Notes: generated from the letters alone by a model not told the origin. A stretch of 64,000 nucleotides of DNA from Candidatus Tectimicrobiota bacterium (GCA_016192455.1 JACPUC010000027.1:1-64000), one strand, 5' to 3'; numbered from the stretch's first letter, positions 15,977-25,154 are shown. A program made the numbers and translations.

Positions 15977-16822
15977 ATGGCACAGGGCAAGCCGCGGGTG
16001 GATGTCGATATGGCGTCGGGGAGCAGGGAACCCGCAGCCCGGCGCTGGGCAGCGCTGCGTTGGCTCGCAGCCGGGGTGGCGCACTACTTCTCCGTCCTCC
16101 TCTTCTTTGGGCTGTGGGAGTTCGTGGCCCGCAGCGGCTGGGTGAATCCCTGGGTCTTCCCGCCGGTGACGGTGTCGCTGGCGGAATGGGGGAGGTCGCT
16201 CGCCACGGGGGACATCTTCCATCCCATGGGCTTGACCCTCTTGCGCGCCCTGGGCGGCCTGACGATGGCCCTCGGCGTCGGCATCACGCTAGGGCTGCTG
16301 ATGGGGCGCTACCGCCTGGTGGAGTGGTTCTTCGAGCCGCTCATCGCCATCGGCTTCCCGGCGCCGAAGATCGCCTTCCTGCCGCTCTTCGTCCTCTGGT
16401 TCGGCTTCTTCAACACCGCCAAGGTGCTCATCGTCTTCACCTCGTGCATCTTCCCGTTGACGCTTTACGCCTACCACGGCGCCAGGAGCGTCGATCGCTT
16501 CTACCTTTGGTCGGCGCTCAGCAAGGGGAGCCGCGGCTTCGCTCTGCTGCGCAAAGTCGTCCTGCCGGCGGCCCTGCCGCACATCTTCGACGGCTTCCAG
16601 GTGGCCCTCATCGTCTCCTTCATCGTCGCCTTCGTGGCGGAGATGGTGACCGGCGGCGGCGGCCTGGGCTTCGAGATGATCAAGGCGGCGCAGGACGCCG
16701 AGACGCCGCGCGCCTTCGCCATGCTCTTCACCATCTCCCTGCTGGGCTACGGCACCATCAAGCTGGCGGAATGGCTGCGCGCCCTCCTCCTCTTCTGGCA
16801 TATCGAGCACGAGGCGCATTGA
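15977..16822 (+). CDS. ABC transporter permease, NitT/TauT type (second of two)
   Basis: 281 aa. A 30-residue polar N-terminus precedes the first membrane helix (AHYFSVLLFFGLWEFV). The EAA-like loop WSALSKGSRGFALLRKVVLPAALPHI matches that of the preceding permease and marks it as its paralogue. The last helices are near FAMLFTISLLGYGTIKLAEWLRALLLF. Together with the ATPase and binding protein it completes the importer. Two hundred bases without evident genes separate it from the cyclase-family gene. Confidence 0.9.
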   Translation: MAQGKPRVDVDMASGSREPAARRWAALRWLAAGVAHYFSVLLFFGLWEFVARSGWVNPWVFPPVTVSLAEWGRSLATGDIFHPMGLTLLRALGGLTMALGVGITLGLLMGRYRLVEWFFEPLIAIGFPAPKIAFLPLFVLWFGFFNTAKVLIVFTSCIFPLTLYAYHGARSVDRFYLWSALSKGSRGFALLRKVVLPAALPHIFDGFQVALIVSFIVAFVAEMVTGGGGLGFEMIKAAQDAETPRAFAMLFTISLLGYGTIKLAEWLRALLLFWHIEHEAH

Positions 16823-17026
16823 GACTGGCCGAGAGCGCCCGCCCTCCTACGCGCCCGGGGCCAAGCACTGCCGCCGTGGTCCCCACGGGACGCCGCCGCT
16901 CGCCGCGTTGACAGCCCGCCAGGCCGGCTCTACCATCCGCCTATTCCCAGCTCTCCTTCCACGGTCGTCCGCACGATGGCCCTGGAGGAGGAAGGAGCAG
17001 ACCGCTGTGTGAAGGAGTGAGCCGTC

Positions 17027-17764
17027 ATGCGTATCGTTGACCTGAGCCTGCCGATCAACCGCCACATGCGCGGCATTCCGAAGATCAAGGAGTACGAGGA
17101 GAACCCCACCCGCCTGGTGGTCCTCTCGGCCCTCAGCGAGCAGCACCTGGCGCAGTTGAGGGCGCAGGGGTTGGAGACGGTGGCGCAGCCGGAGGTCACC
17201 CACCACATGATGAGCCGGCTGGAGATCCTGGGTCACATCGGCACTCACATCGACGCGCCCTGCCATTTTCTCGAAGGGACGTGGTCCATCGACCAGGTGC
17301 CGCTGGAGAGCATCGTCAAGAAGGGGCGGGTCATTCCCCTGACGCACCTGGAGCCGGGCACCGCGGTGACCGCCGAGAAGGTTCTCGCCACGGGGGTTCA
17401 GTTCGACAGCTCGGTCATCCCCATCCTGCACACCGGCTGGACCGACCGCGCCTGGGGCACCGACGCCTTCTGGAACGACATGATCTACCTCGATACGAGC
17501 GTCAGCGAGTTGCTGCTCGAGCGCGGGGTGAGCGCGGTGGCCCTCGACTTCTTCCCCGAGGTGCCCTTCTGGCGCATCGTGCGCGACCCGAGCGCCGGTC
17601 CCGGCCCGAACCATTGCCTGCTCCTCGGCAAGGGGACGATCCTCATTCAGATGCTCACGAACATCGGCGCCATCGGCACCGAAGACTTCACGCTCGTGGC
17701 CGTCCCCCTGCGCCTGGAGGGGCTCGATGGCTCGCCGGCGCGCGTCTTCGCCATGATCCCCTAG
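17027..17764 (+). CDS. Cyclase-family metal-dependent hydrolase (kynurenine formamidase-like)
   Basis: 245 aa. MRIVDLSLPIN at the start and LGHIGTHIDAPCHF (about residues 67-80) form the signature of the cyclase/arylformamidase family (HxGTHxDxPxH), which binds two metal ions. Family members hydrolyse amides, lactones or cyclic compounds: arylformamidase, isatin hydrolase and others. A kynurenine role is not supported, because no tryptophan-catabolism genes are nearby. Its position between an importer and an amidohydrolase suggests a step in degrading the imported compound. Confidence 0.85.
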   Translation: MRIVDLSLPINRHMRGIPKIKEYEENPTRLVVLSALSEQHLAQLRAQGLETVAQPEVTHHMMSRLEILGHIGTHIDAPCHFLEGTWSIDQVPLESIVKKGRVIPLTHLEPGTAVTAEKVLATGVQFDSSVIPILHTGWTDRAWGTDAFWNDMIYLDTSVSELLLERGVSAVALDFFPEVPFWRIVRDPSAGPGPNHCLLLGKGTILIQMLTNIGAIGTEDFTLVAVPLRLEGLDGSPARVFAMIP

Positions 17765-17942
17765 CCGGCGCCAAGGTGCCGCGCCTATGAGGCTGGCGCG
17801 CGGGGAGGGGCGCGTCAGAGCGGCAGGGGGCTCGCGGCGAGGCGTTCCAGCTCCTCCTGCCGAGGTGGCGCGGTGGGGCGCGCCGGAGAAGCCCCCATCT
17901 CGTTGCTCGTCTCGTCACCCGCATGATGGGAGGAAGCGCCCC

Positions 17943-19289
17943 ATGGCAAGCCTAGCCATTCGCAATGGAACGATCATCACCTGCGACCCGCGGCACCGCA
18001 TTCTGCGGCACGGCTGCCTGGTGTTCGACGGGGAGCGCATCACCGCCGTGCTTGCCGAGAGCGAGGCCGGCGCCGCCCAGGCCGAGGCGAGCCTCGACGC
18101 CGCGGGGTGCGTGGTGATTCCCGGCCTCATCAACGCGCACACGCACATGCAGGAGGTGATCAACCGCGGCCTGGGGGCGGACCTGACAATGCCGCGCTGG
18201 CTCTCCGAGCTGGCCATGCCGTCGCTCTCCAAGCGCACGCCGAAGCTCTACGAGCTGGGAGCCATGGTCTCCTGCATCGAGATGCTGAAGTCCGGCACCA
18301 CGTACGTCTACGAGAACCCGCTGCCGCCGATCCCCCAGGCCGATGCCGCGGCGCGCGCCATCGCGGAGACCGGCCTGCGCGGCTCGGTGGCGCCGATCAT
18401 CTCCGATCGCAACTACCCCGCCGCCTTCCGGGTCGACGTGAAGACCGCGCAGGCGCAGAGCGAAGACTTCGTGAACCGCTGGCAGGGCGCCGCCGGCGGC
18501 AGGCTGCAGACCGGCCTCAGCCCCTCCACCCCCGCCTTCACGGCCAGCCGCGAGCTGGTGCGCGAGCTCTCCCGGCTGGCGACGCAGCTCGGCGTGGGAT
18601 TCACCACGCACGTCGCCGAGTCCACCGCCACGGTGCAGGCCCTGCGGAAGGAGTACGGCGCCAAAGGCGTGGTCTTCTTCCTGGAAGAGCTTGGCGTCCT
18701 CAACGCCCGCTTCGTGTCGTCGCAGTCCGTGCACCTGTTGCCGGAGGAGCTGCCTCTCTTCGCCGCCGCCGGCGTGCACGTGGCGAACAACCCCTCCTCG
18801 AACATGTTCCTGGGCAACGGCATTGCGCCGGTGCGCGACCTGTTGGCCGCCGGCGTCAACGTCGCCCTGGGGTGCGACGCGCCGGCCTGCAACAACGTCC
18901 TCGACATGCTGGCGGAGCTGAAGATCGCCGCCCTGGCGCAGAAGGTGCGCTACGGCGACCCGACGGCGATCACCACCGAGCAGGTCCTCGACCTCGCGAC
19001 GCGGAACGCGGCGCGCGCCGTCGGCCTGGGGGATGAGCTTGGCTCGCTGGAGGTGGGCAAGCTGGCGGATGTGGTCATCGTGGACATGACGCAGCCCCAC
19101 TGCCTGCCGGGCAATAATCCGCTCGCCGATCTCGTCTACTCAGCAACGGGTCGTGACGTGAAGCATGTCTTCATCGGCGGCAGGCAGGTGGTGCGCGACG
19201 GCAACGTGACGACGGTGGACGAACAGCCGATCCTCACCCAGTTCATCCGCGAGGCGAGGGCGGTGGATGTGGGGGGAACGTTCCACTGA
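17943..19289 (+). CDS. Amidohydrolase family protein (TRZ/ATZ/guanine-deaminase type)
   Basis: 448 aa. The N-terminal beta-sandwich (MASLAIRNGTIITCDP) leads to the first metal motif VIPGLINAHTHMQEV. HVAES near residue 223, the His/Asn region HVANNPSSNMFLGNG near 280, and the metal Asp in ALGCDAPACNN near 307 complete the expected amidohydrolase set. The C-terminal sheet contains GKLADVVIVDMTQPH. The ATG at 17943 has GGGAGGAAG upstream; earlier in-frame codons are unlikely. These enzymes deaminate or dechlorinate heterocycles or hydrolyse cyclic amides. It closes the plus-strand importer/catabolic run. Specificity is unknown. Confidence 0.88.
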   Translation: MASLAIRNGTIITCDPRHRILRHGCLVFDGERITAVLAESEAGAAQAEASLDAAGCVVIPGLINAHTHMQEVINRGLGADLTMPRWLSELAMPSLSKRTPKLYELGAMVSCIEMLKSGTTYVYENPLPPIPQADAAARAIAETGLRGSVAPIISDRNYPAAFRVDVKTAQAQSEDFVNRWQGAAGGRLQTGLSPSTPAFTASRELVRELSRLATQLGVGFTTHVAESTATVQALRKEYGAKGVVFFLEELGVLNARFVSSQSVHLLPEELPLFAAAGVHVANNPSSNMFLGNGIAPVRDLLAAGVNVALGCDAPACNNVLDMLAELKIAALAQKVRYGDPTAITTEQVLDLATRNAARAVGLGDELGSLEVGKLADVVIVDMTQPHCLPGNNPLADLVYSATGRDVKHVFIGGRQVVRDGNVTTVDEQPILTQFIREARAVDVGGTFH

Positions 19290-19523
19290 GGTTGCGTCTG
19301 GTCTCCGCCGGGGGATCACCTTGTTTCATCATCCGGCGGCGGCGTCGCGAAGGGTTGGGGAGCGGGGATGCCCCACCGACCCCCGCAAGCATGGAGGCGG
19401 GGCGCGCGCCGAGGCACGGCCCCGCCCGCTGGCGTTGCGCTCCCCCTCCGGTTGACCTGGAGGGCGGGCCTGGGGCCGCCTTGCGGCATCACCCAGGGCG
19501 CCTCGCCCCATCTCCCTCCGGCG

Positions 19524-20714
19524 CTACGGGAGGCGCACGTAATCCCCGTCCTTCACCACGAAGATGAACGCCTCCTTCACGGCGTCGCCATCCAGGCCCA
19601 TGGCGGTGCGGCCGCCGACGCCGGTGTAGTCCTTCAGGTTCGCCCAGCAGTCGCGGATTTTCTGCCGATCGCTGGCGAGGTCCTCCGGGCGGTTGGTCAC
19701 GCCGGAGGTCTCGATGCAGGTCTTGGTGACGAAGATGGTGTCATAGAGGTTGGCGGTGGTGTTCATCGGCTTGTCGCCCTTCTTGTCGCGTTTGATGTAC
19801 TCCGCGACAAAGCGCCGCACCTTCGGGTCCGGGTTCTCCGCCCAGAAGCTCCCCACCGTGTAAACCCCTTCGGCATCTTTCTTGGCGAGGTGGACGAACT
19901 CCGGGACACTCAGCGACACGCCGCCGATGGCCGGCACCATGACGCCCTGGCGGCGCATCTCGCGCAGGAAGTTCGCCGAGGCCGCCTGCAACCCCGCCAG
20001 CACCACACCGTCCACCTTGGCGTGCTTCACCTTCGTGACCTGGGCGCTGAAGTCGATGTCCGTCGTCACGAAGTCCGTCTCCAACCCCACCTCCACGCCG
20101 TTCGCCTTCAGGAGCGCCGGCATCACGTCCTTGCCGTAGGTTTTGCTGAAGAAGTCCTTCACGTCGGTGGCGACGGCGACGCGCTTGATCTGCGGGTAGG
20201 CCTTCAACCATTTTTCAACCACGGGGCCATTCAGCTTCTCGCTGGTCATGACGTTGCGGAAGGACCAGGGGCGGTTGCTGGCCGAGAGGCCGGGCGCCGC
20301 GGCGGAGGAGGAGATGATCGGCGCCGCGGCACGGTTCGCCACCGGGAAGGTGACGGCGGTGGTGGAGCTGAGGTAGGGTCCCAGGACCGCCAGCACCTTG
20401 TCGGCGTCGATGAGCTTGCGGGCCGCCTGGATGGAGGTCTCCGACTTGCTCGCCGTGTCGTACATGATGATCCGCAGGGGCAGTCCGCCGACGCCGCCGG
20501 CGGCATTGATCTCCTCCATCGCCATGTTCATGGCGATGACCTGCTGGAGCCCATTATGGGCCACCGCCCCCGTCGTGGGGATGAGCGCCCCGAGCTTCAC
20601 CTCCTTGCCGGCCAGCTTGGCGGCAGCGGTCGTGGCCGCGGCCAGCACCCCAACGATGAGCAGAAGCGTTACCAGCCATGACATCCCAAGCCAACGACGC
20701 TGAACACCGTTCAT
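19524..20714 (-). CDS. ABC transporter substrate-binding protein, branched-chain amino acid (Leu/Ile/Val) type
   Basis: 396 aa. A signal sequence with a hydrophobic core WLVTLLLIVGVLAAATTAAA is followed by EVKLGALIPTTGAVAHNGLQQVIAMNMAMEEINAAGGVGG, the classic opening of LivJ/LivK-like periplasmic proteins. The ATG has AAGGAG seven bases upstream. There are no permease or ATPase genes beside it; the only Liv-type membrane genes are at 50017-53271 and have two binding proteins of their own. Many Liv-type proteins bind aromatic or other organic acids, so the ligand is open. Confidence 0.88.
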   Translation of the reverse strand: MNGVQRRWLGMSWLVTLLLIVGVLAAATTAAAKLAGKEVKLGALIPTTGAVAHNGLQQVIAMNMAMEEINAAGGVGGLPLRIIMYDTASKSETSIQAARKLIDADKVLAVLGPYLSSTTAVTFPVANRAAAPIISSSAAAPGLSASNRPWSFRNVMTSEKLNGPVVEKWLKAYPQIKRVAVATDVKDFFSKTYGKDVMPALLKANGVEVGLETDFVTTDIDFSAQVTKVKHAKVDGVVLAGLQAASANFLREMRRQGVMVPAIGGVSLSVPEFVHLAKKDAEGVYTVGSFWAENPDPKVRRFVAEYIKRDKKGDKPMNTTANLYDTIFVTKTCIETSGVTNRPEDLASDRQKIRDCWANLKDYTGVGGRTAMGLDGDAVKEAFIFVVKDGDYVRLP

Positions 20715-21144
20715 ACTTTCTCCTTCCCCGTGCCGAGGTACGCCCCCCGGCGCTTTGGAACGTGAACTGCGCGGCGGTCGCGCCTTCGGCGTCGTGCCGC
20801 CCAGGCGCCGACCACGCCGACCAACAGCTCAGGGGCAAAGGCCCCGCTTCGCTTCGCCTTTGAACAGCGCGAGAAAGCCTGCTTGGGGTTGCTGGTATGC
20901 CTTCCATTATCGCGCCGCGGCTAAGCAAGCGCAAACCCCGCGACCGGCACGCGCGCACCCGCCGTCGAGGCGAGTTGGCGCGAAAAAATCTGCTCTCCAT
21001 CATGTCGGGAACCCGGCAAGGGCCTATATTCTCTGGGAGCAGCAGGCCAGGCGGGCTGCTCGCCGGCGTGCCCAAGCCGGCGCCGAGGAGTGTTGAGCGC
21101 CGTCATCCCCCGGCACGCGCCGCGTCGGTTTTCAGGAGACCTCG
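20715..21144. other. 430-base divergent intergenic region
   Basis: Lies between the binding protein (minus) and the radical SAM gene (plus). A TATATT at 21024-21029 could be a -10 element for the plus-strand gene, but no convincing -35 lies 16-18 bases before it. I see no repeat, RNA gene or small CDS with coding character. Confidence 0.4.
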
Positions 21145-22299
21145 ATGCATCCACACCGCGAGCTGAACTTCAACGAGGCGCCCTTCCTCCTCATCTGGGA
21201 GATCACCCAGGCGTGCGCCCAGGCCTGCCTGCATTGCCGCGCCGAGGCCATCCCGTCGCGCCATGCCGGCGAGCTCACGCTGGCGGAAGGAGAGCACCTC
21301 ATCGACCAGCTTGCGGAGATGGGCACGCCGATCCTCATCCTCACCGGCGGCGATCCGCTGGAGCGCGACGACCTCGAGGACCTCATCCGCCACGGCAAGG
21401 CGCGCGGCCTGCGCGTCGGCGCCATTCCCGCCGCCACGCCGCGCCTGACGGCGGAGCGCGTGCAGCACCTGGCGGCGGCGGGGCTGGATCAGATGGCCCT
21501 CAGCCTCGATGCCGTCAGCGCCGAGCAGCACGACGCCTTCCGCGGCGTCGAGGGGTCCTTCGCGCGCACCCTGGCCGGGGCGCGTTACGCGCGGCAGGCC
21601 GGCCTGCGGCTGCAGATCAACACCGTCTTCGCGGCCTGGAACGTCGGTCTGTTCGATCCCCTCCGGCAGCTCGTGGAGGAACTCGGGGCGGTCTTCTGGG
21701 AGGTCTTCTTCCTCGTCCCCACCGGGCGGGGGAGCGCCGTGAAGGGCCTGACGCCGGAGCAGTACGAAGATCTCTTCGCCAAGCTCCACGCCCTGCAACG
21801 GCAGGTCTCTTACATCGTCAAGGTGACCGAGGCGCCGCACTACCGCATGTTCGTCGCCGAGCGGGAGCGCCGGCGGCAGACCACGGACGGCGCCTCGCCC
21901 GGCCCATCCACCGGGGCGCGCATCCGCCAGCTCCTGGCGCGCGAGACCGGCCCCGCCGGCGGCGTGGGGCAGGCGCCGCGCGGCGTCAACTCCGGCAAAG
22001 GCTTCGTCTTCGTCAGTCACACGGGCGACGTCTTCCCCAGCGGCTTCCTTCCCGTCCGCGCCGGCAACGTGCGCCAGACCCCGCTGGCGGAGCTCTACCG
22101 CGACACGCCGGTCTTCCGCGAGCTGCGCGACGCCGCGCTCCTGAAAGGGCGCTGCGGCGTCTGCCCCTACCGCGAGCTGTGCGGCGGATCGCGCTCCCGC
22201 GCCTACGCCCTGACGGGCGACTACCTCGCCGAGGACCAGAGCTGCCGCTACCAGCCGCCAACCCACGCACCGGCGGCGGCGCAGGCGGCGCACTCCTGA
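21145..22299 (+). CDS. Radical SAM/SPASM domain protein (TIGR04053/AhbC-NirJ-like)
   Basis: 384 aa. The 4Fe-4S/SAM motif is ACAQACLHCRAEA (Cys24, Cys28, Cys31), preceded by PFLLIWEITQAC. It is followed by LILTGGDPL, the GGEP-like motif. The C-terminal SPASM-type half has CGVCPYRELCGGSRSRAYALTGDYLAEDQSC, which can hold auxiliary Fe-S clusters. This architecture is shared with AhbC/AhbD/NirJ haem-modification enzymes and the TIGR04053 family. The ATG has GGAG eight bases upstream. No haem or peptide-maturation genes adjoin, so I cannot name its substrate. Confidence 0.83.
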   Translation: MHPHRELNFNEAPFLLIWEITQACAQACLHCRAEAIPSRHAGELTLAEGEHLIDQLAEMGTPILILTGGDPLERDDLEDLIRHGKARGLRVGAIPAATPRLTAERVQHLAAAGLDQMALSLDAVSAEQHDAFRGVEGSFARTLAGARYARQAGLRLQINTVFAAWNVGLFDPLRQLVEELGAVFWEVFFLVPTGRGSAVKGLTPEQYEDLFAKLHALQRQVSYIVKVTEAPHYRMFVAERERRRQTTDGASPGPSTGARIRQLLARETGPAGGVGQAPRGVNSGKGFVFVSHTGDVFPSGFLPVRAGNVRQTPLAELYRDTPVFRELRDAALLKGRCGVCPYRELCGGSRSRAYALTGDYLAEDQSCRYQPPTHAPAAAQAAHS

Positions 22300-22378
22300 C
22301 GGCCGGCCGGCCGCAGCCGTTACCGGCGCCGACGCCGTACGGGCCGCGGAGCGCCGGCCTGCGCAGCCACGTCACGCC

Positions 22379-22750
22379 ATGTCCACCGCTTCGTTCCGCG
22401 ACACCTTCATGCGGCGCGACCGGCTGCTGCTGGCGTCCGGGCCGTTGCTCCTCGCCTGCCTGGCCTGGCTCGCCCCTTGCCGCTCGCCCCTTGCCTTCCT
22501 CCTGACCTTCTGGCGCGAGGGGCGGGGCGGCGCCTTCCTCATGGGGGTGCATCACGGGACCTTCTGCGTGGGCTGCTGCTGGGTGCTCATGGGCTTGCTC
22601 TTCGTGGCGGGGGTGATGAACCTCGTGTGGGTGGCGGCGATCGCCGGCTTCATCCTGCTGGAGCGGCTCGTGCCGCGCGGCCGCTGGCTCAGCCGTCTGA
22701 CGGGGCTCCTCCTCGCCGGCTGGGGAATGTGGGTCGGTGCAGGAGGATAG
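22379..22750 (+). CDS. DUF2182 membrane protein with internal deletion
   Basis: 123 aa. The C-terminal half is a clear DUF2182 (predicted metal-binding membrane protein) end: CRSPLAFLLTFWREGRGGAF, then GVHHGTFCVGCCWVLM and LVPRGRWLSRLTGLLLAGWG. The N-terminal MRRDRLLLASGPLLLACLAWL also matches the family's first helix. Family members are normally about 250-280 aa, so the central helices, including the MMxAMMxP region, are absent. The two ends are joined in frame near residue 33. It is either a decayed gene or a shortened functional variant that keeps the HG...CVGCCW motif. It begins 79 bases after the radical SAM gene. Confidence 0.7.
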   Translation: MSTASFRDTFMRRDRLLLASGPLLLACLAWLAPCRSPLAFLLTFWREGRGGAFLMGVHHGTFCVGCCWVLMGLLFVAGVMNLVWVAAIAGFILLERLVPRGRWLSRLTGLLLAGWGMWVGAGG

Positions 22751-22900
22751 CCCCAGTGGGGTGGGAGCGGCTTCACGTTCATGCCGCGCCGGGGTACAAT
22801 GGAGGCGTGGGGCGGCTGCCCGCGCGGATTCGGCGGGGAGGAGCAGCGCAGCGGGCCTGGGTGGCCGCGACGGGGAGATCGACCTCAGGGGTGAGAGACC

Positions 22901-24535
22901 ATGCCGATTCAGGTGAGCCTGCCGGCGGCGGAGGTGGAGCGCTTTCGCGCCGCCGGGTATTGGAGCGGCGAGACGCTCTGGACCATCCTCGAGGGCTGGG
23001 CGCGGCGCCAGCCGAACGCCGTGGCGATGGTGGACGCCGAGCGGCGCATCACCTACGCCGAGCTCTGCGCCGAGAGCGAGCGCCTGGCCGGGGCGCTGCG
23101 GCGGCTTGGTGTCGGGCGCGGGGAGGTCGTCGGCGAGGTGATGCCGAACAGCATCGACTGGCTGGTGGCGCACCTTGCCGTGAGCCGCTGCGGGGCCGTC
23201 TGGGCGCCCTTCCACCTCGCCTTCCGCCAGCACGAGTTCCGCCAGCTCCTGCCGGCGGCGGAGGCCAGCGCCATCATCGTGCCGGCGGACTACCGCGGCA
23301 CGAACTTCCCGGCGATCATCGATGAGGTGGCGGCGGCGCTCCCCGGCGGGCGGCAAGGGCTGCTGCGCATCGCGTCCCTGGGGCAAGGCTGGCGCCAGGC
23401 CACCGACCGCCTCCCCGACGGCTGGCACTGCCTGGAGCGACTGCGGCAGGAAGGAGGGCCGGTTGACTTCCCCCCCATCGCGCCGGGCGACGCTTTCTCG
23501 ATCACCTTCACCTCCGGCACCACCGGCGAGCCGAAAGGGGCGGTGCACACCACCGACACGAGCCTCGTTGCCGGCCCCGGCAACTTCAAGGCGCGGGGAA
23601 TCAAGCCCGGCGATGTCTGCTTCTGCGTCTCGCCGTTTGCCTTCTCGTTCGCCCACGAGTCCGTCTACAGCACGCTCGTCAACGGGGCCACGGCCATCGG
23701 CGTGGACCGCGTGGCACCGGAGGAGTTCTGCCGCATCGTGGAGCGGGAGCGCGTCACCTTTGTCCTCTGCTCGCCCGCCTTCATACCGCCGCTGGCGCAG
23801 GAGGGCGTCTGGCGGCGCTACGACTTGTCGAGCGTACGCCTGGTGCTCACCGGCGGCACCACCGTGGCGCCGACCGTCGTTCGCGCCCTGCGGACCTGCT
23901 TCCCGAACTGCACGCCGCTGGCGCAGTGGGGGATGACCGAGTGCTTCGCCGCCATCCGCACCGAGGTGGCGGACAACGTCGAGGTGGTGATGCAGAGCGT
24001 CGGCACGCCGGGGCCGGGCATCGAGGCGGCGATCCTCGACGAGGCGGGGAACGAGCTGCCGCCGGGGGTCATCGGCGAGCTGGCGGTGCGCGGCGCCTCC
24101 CTCATGTGGGGCTACTGGCGGCGCGATGAGGGGACGCGCAGCCGCAACCCGCGGAGCTGGTTCCTGAGCGGCGACCTGGCGACGCACGACGGCAAAGGTT
24201 ACTTCCAATTCGTCAGCCGCAAGAAGGAGGTCATCAACCGTGGCGGCGTGAAGGTCTACCCCGCCGAGGTTGAGGCCATCCTCAGCGAGCATCAGGCGAT
24301 CGTCGAGTGCGCCGTGGTGGGGTACGCCGACGAGCGGCTCGGCGAGCGCGCCTGCCTGGCCGCGGTCGTCAAGGATGGGCGGGAGCTGTCGCTTGCCGAC
24401 CTCACCGCTTACCTCGAGGGGCGCGGCCTGGCGAGGTACAAGTTCCCCGAGCGCCTGGAGGTCATCGAAGCCCTGCCGCGCAACCCCTCGAATAAGATCG
24501 ACAAGGGCCGCCTTGCCAAGATGCTGAACCTCTGA
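22901..24535 (+). CDS. AMP-dependent acyl-CoA synthetase/ligase
   Basis: 544 aa, normal for the ANL superfamily. Key motifs are FTSGTTGEPKGAVH (about 202-216, the P-loop), LAQWGMTECFA, WFLSGDLATHDGKGYFQFVSRKKEVINRGGVKVYP, and the C-terminal catalytic Lys in LPRNPSNKIDKGRL. Such enzymes activate a carboxylic acid to an adenylate and then a CoA thioester. It resembles cyclohexanecarboxylate-/medium-chain acid-CoA ligases in overall layout, but specificity is not readable. It stands alone, downstream of the DUF2182 gene by 150 bases. Confidence 0.92.
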   Translation: MPIQVSLPAAEVERFRAAGYWSGETLWTILEGWARRQPNAVAMVDAERRITYAELCAESERLAGALRRLGVGRGEVVGEVMPNSIDWLVAHLAVSRCGAVWAPFHLAFRQHEFRQLLPAAEASAIIVPADYRGTNFPAIIDEVAAALPGGRQGLLRIASLGQGWRQATDRLPDGWHCLERLRQEGGPVDFPPIAPGDAFSITFTSGTTGEPKGAVHTTDTSLVAGPGNFKARGIKPGDVCFCVSPFAFSFAHESVYSTLVNGATAIGVDRVAPEEFCRIVERERVTFVLCSPAFIPPLAQEGVWRRYDLSSVRLVLTGGTTVAPTVVRALRTCFPNCTPLAQWGMTECFAAIRTEVADNVEVVMQSVGTPGPGIEAAILDEAGNELPPGVIGELAVRGASLMWGYWRRDEGTRSRNPRSWFLSGDLATHDGKGYFQFVSRKKEVINRGGVKVYPAEVEAILSEHQAIVECAVVGYADERLGERACLAAVVKDGRELSLADLTAYLEGRGLARYKFPERLEVIEALPRNPSNKIDKGRLAKMLNL

Positions 24536-24589
24536 GCGGCGTGCCTGCTCTTCCTCCCCGCGGCGCGGGCCTGTGCCTCGCCGCGTCGT

Positions 24590-25057
24590 TCACCCTGCCT
24601 CGTCCGACGACCGTTGCAGCACGCCGAGCTGCAGCAGCATCCCCAGCTCATCGCGGCAGACCCACTGCTCGGCGATCTTGCCGTCGCGCAGGCGAAAGAT
24701 GGCCATGGCCTCCCAGGAGATCGTCCTGCCCGCCACCGCCTGGTTGCCGAGGCGCGTCCGCCACTCGCCGCTGAACGTGGCCCGATGACTCAGCCGGCAG
24801 GCCACCCGGTCCCCCTCGGCGATGAGGTCGTGGACGGTCGTGGCGACGTGGCTATAGAGCTTGGCGCCGGCGCCGACGATGCGCCTGATGCCCTCCAGGC
24901 CGCTGATCGGCCGCGACGCCTCCGGGCGATGGATGATGCAGTCCGCGGTAAAGAGATCCCCGAGGATGGTGACGTCATGCTGATCGACGGCTTCCGCGAA
25001 GAAGCGGCGCACGACCTCCTTGGCTGACGGTAGCGGCGAGGGTGACGGCAGGGGCAT
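24590..25057 (-). CDS. SnoaL-like polyketide-cyclase/ester-cyclase family protein
   Basis: 155 aa. SAKEVVRRFFAEAVDQHDVTILGDLFTADCIIHRPE and GLEGIRRIVGAGAKLYSHVATTVHDLIAEGDRVACRLSHRATFSGEW match the NTF2-like SnoaL fold (ester cyclase, COG5485-like). The chosen ATG at 25057 has AGGAGG nine to ten bases upstream. The active-site His/Asp set of true cyclases cannot be confirmed by eye. The gene is convergent with the acyl-CoA synthetase, 54 bases apart. Function is uncertain; many family members are uncharacterised. Confidence 0.75.
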   Translation of the reverse strand: MPLPSPSPLPSAKEVVRRFFAEAVDQHDVTILGDLFTADCIIHRPEASRPISGLEGIRRIVGAGAKLYSHVATTVHDLIAEGDRVACRLSHRATFSGEWRTRLGNQAVAGRTISWEAMAIFRLRDGKIAEQWVCRDELGMLLQLGVLQRSSDEAG

Positions 25058-25132
25058 GGAGCTCCCTCCTGCGTGGCGGCGACCGGCTGTGATGGGGAAG
25101 TCCGCAGATTTCGCCGATGACGCAGATTCAAG

Positions 25133-25154
25133 GGGGCGGTTCACGAACCGCCCC
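25133..25154. repeat. GGGGCGGTTCACGAACCGCCCC palindrome, copy 3
   Basis: A near-perfect 22-base palindrome whose right arm runs into the stop codon of the exported-protein gene. It belongs with the related palindromes at 9422-9449 and 13030-13051. Confidence 0.6.

Noticed and set aside
22013-24292. 759-codon open frame antisense to the radical SAM, DUF2182 and acyl-CoA synthetase genes
   Set aside because: It spans three genes and their gaps; low-complexity Arg/Ala/His/Gly composition.
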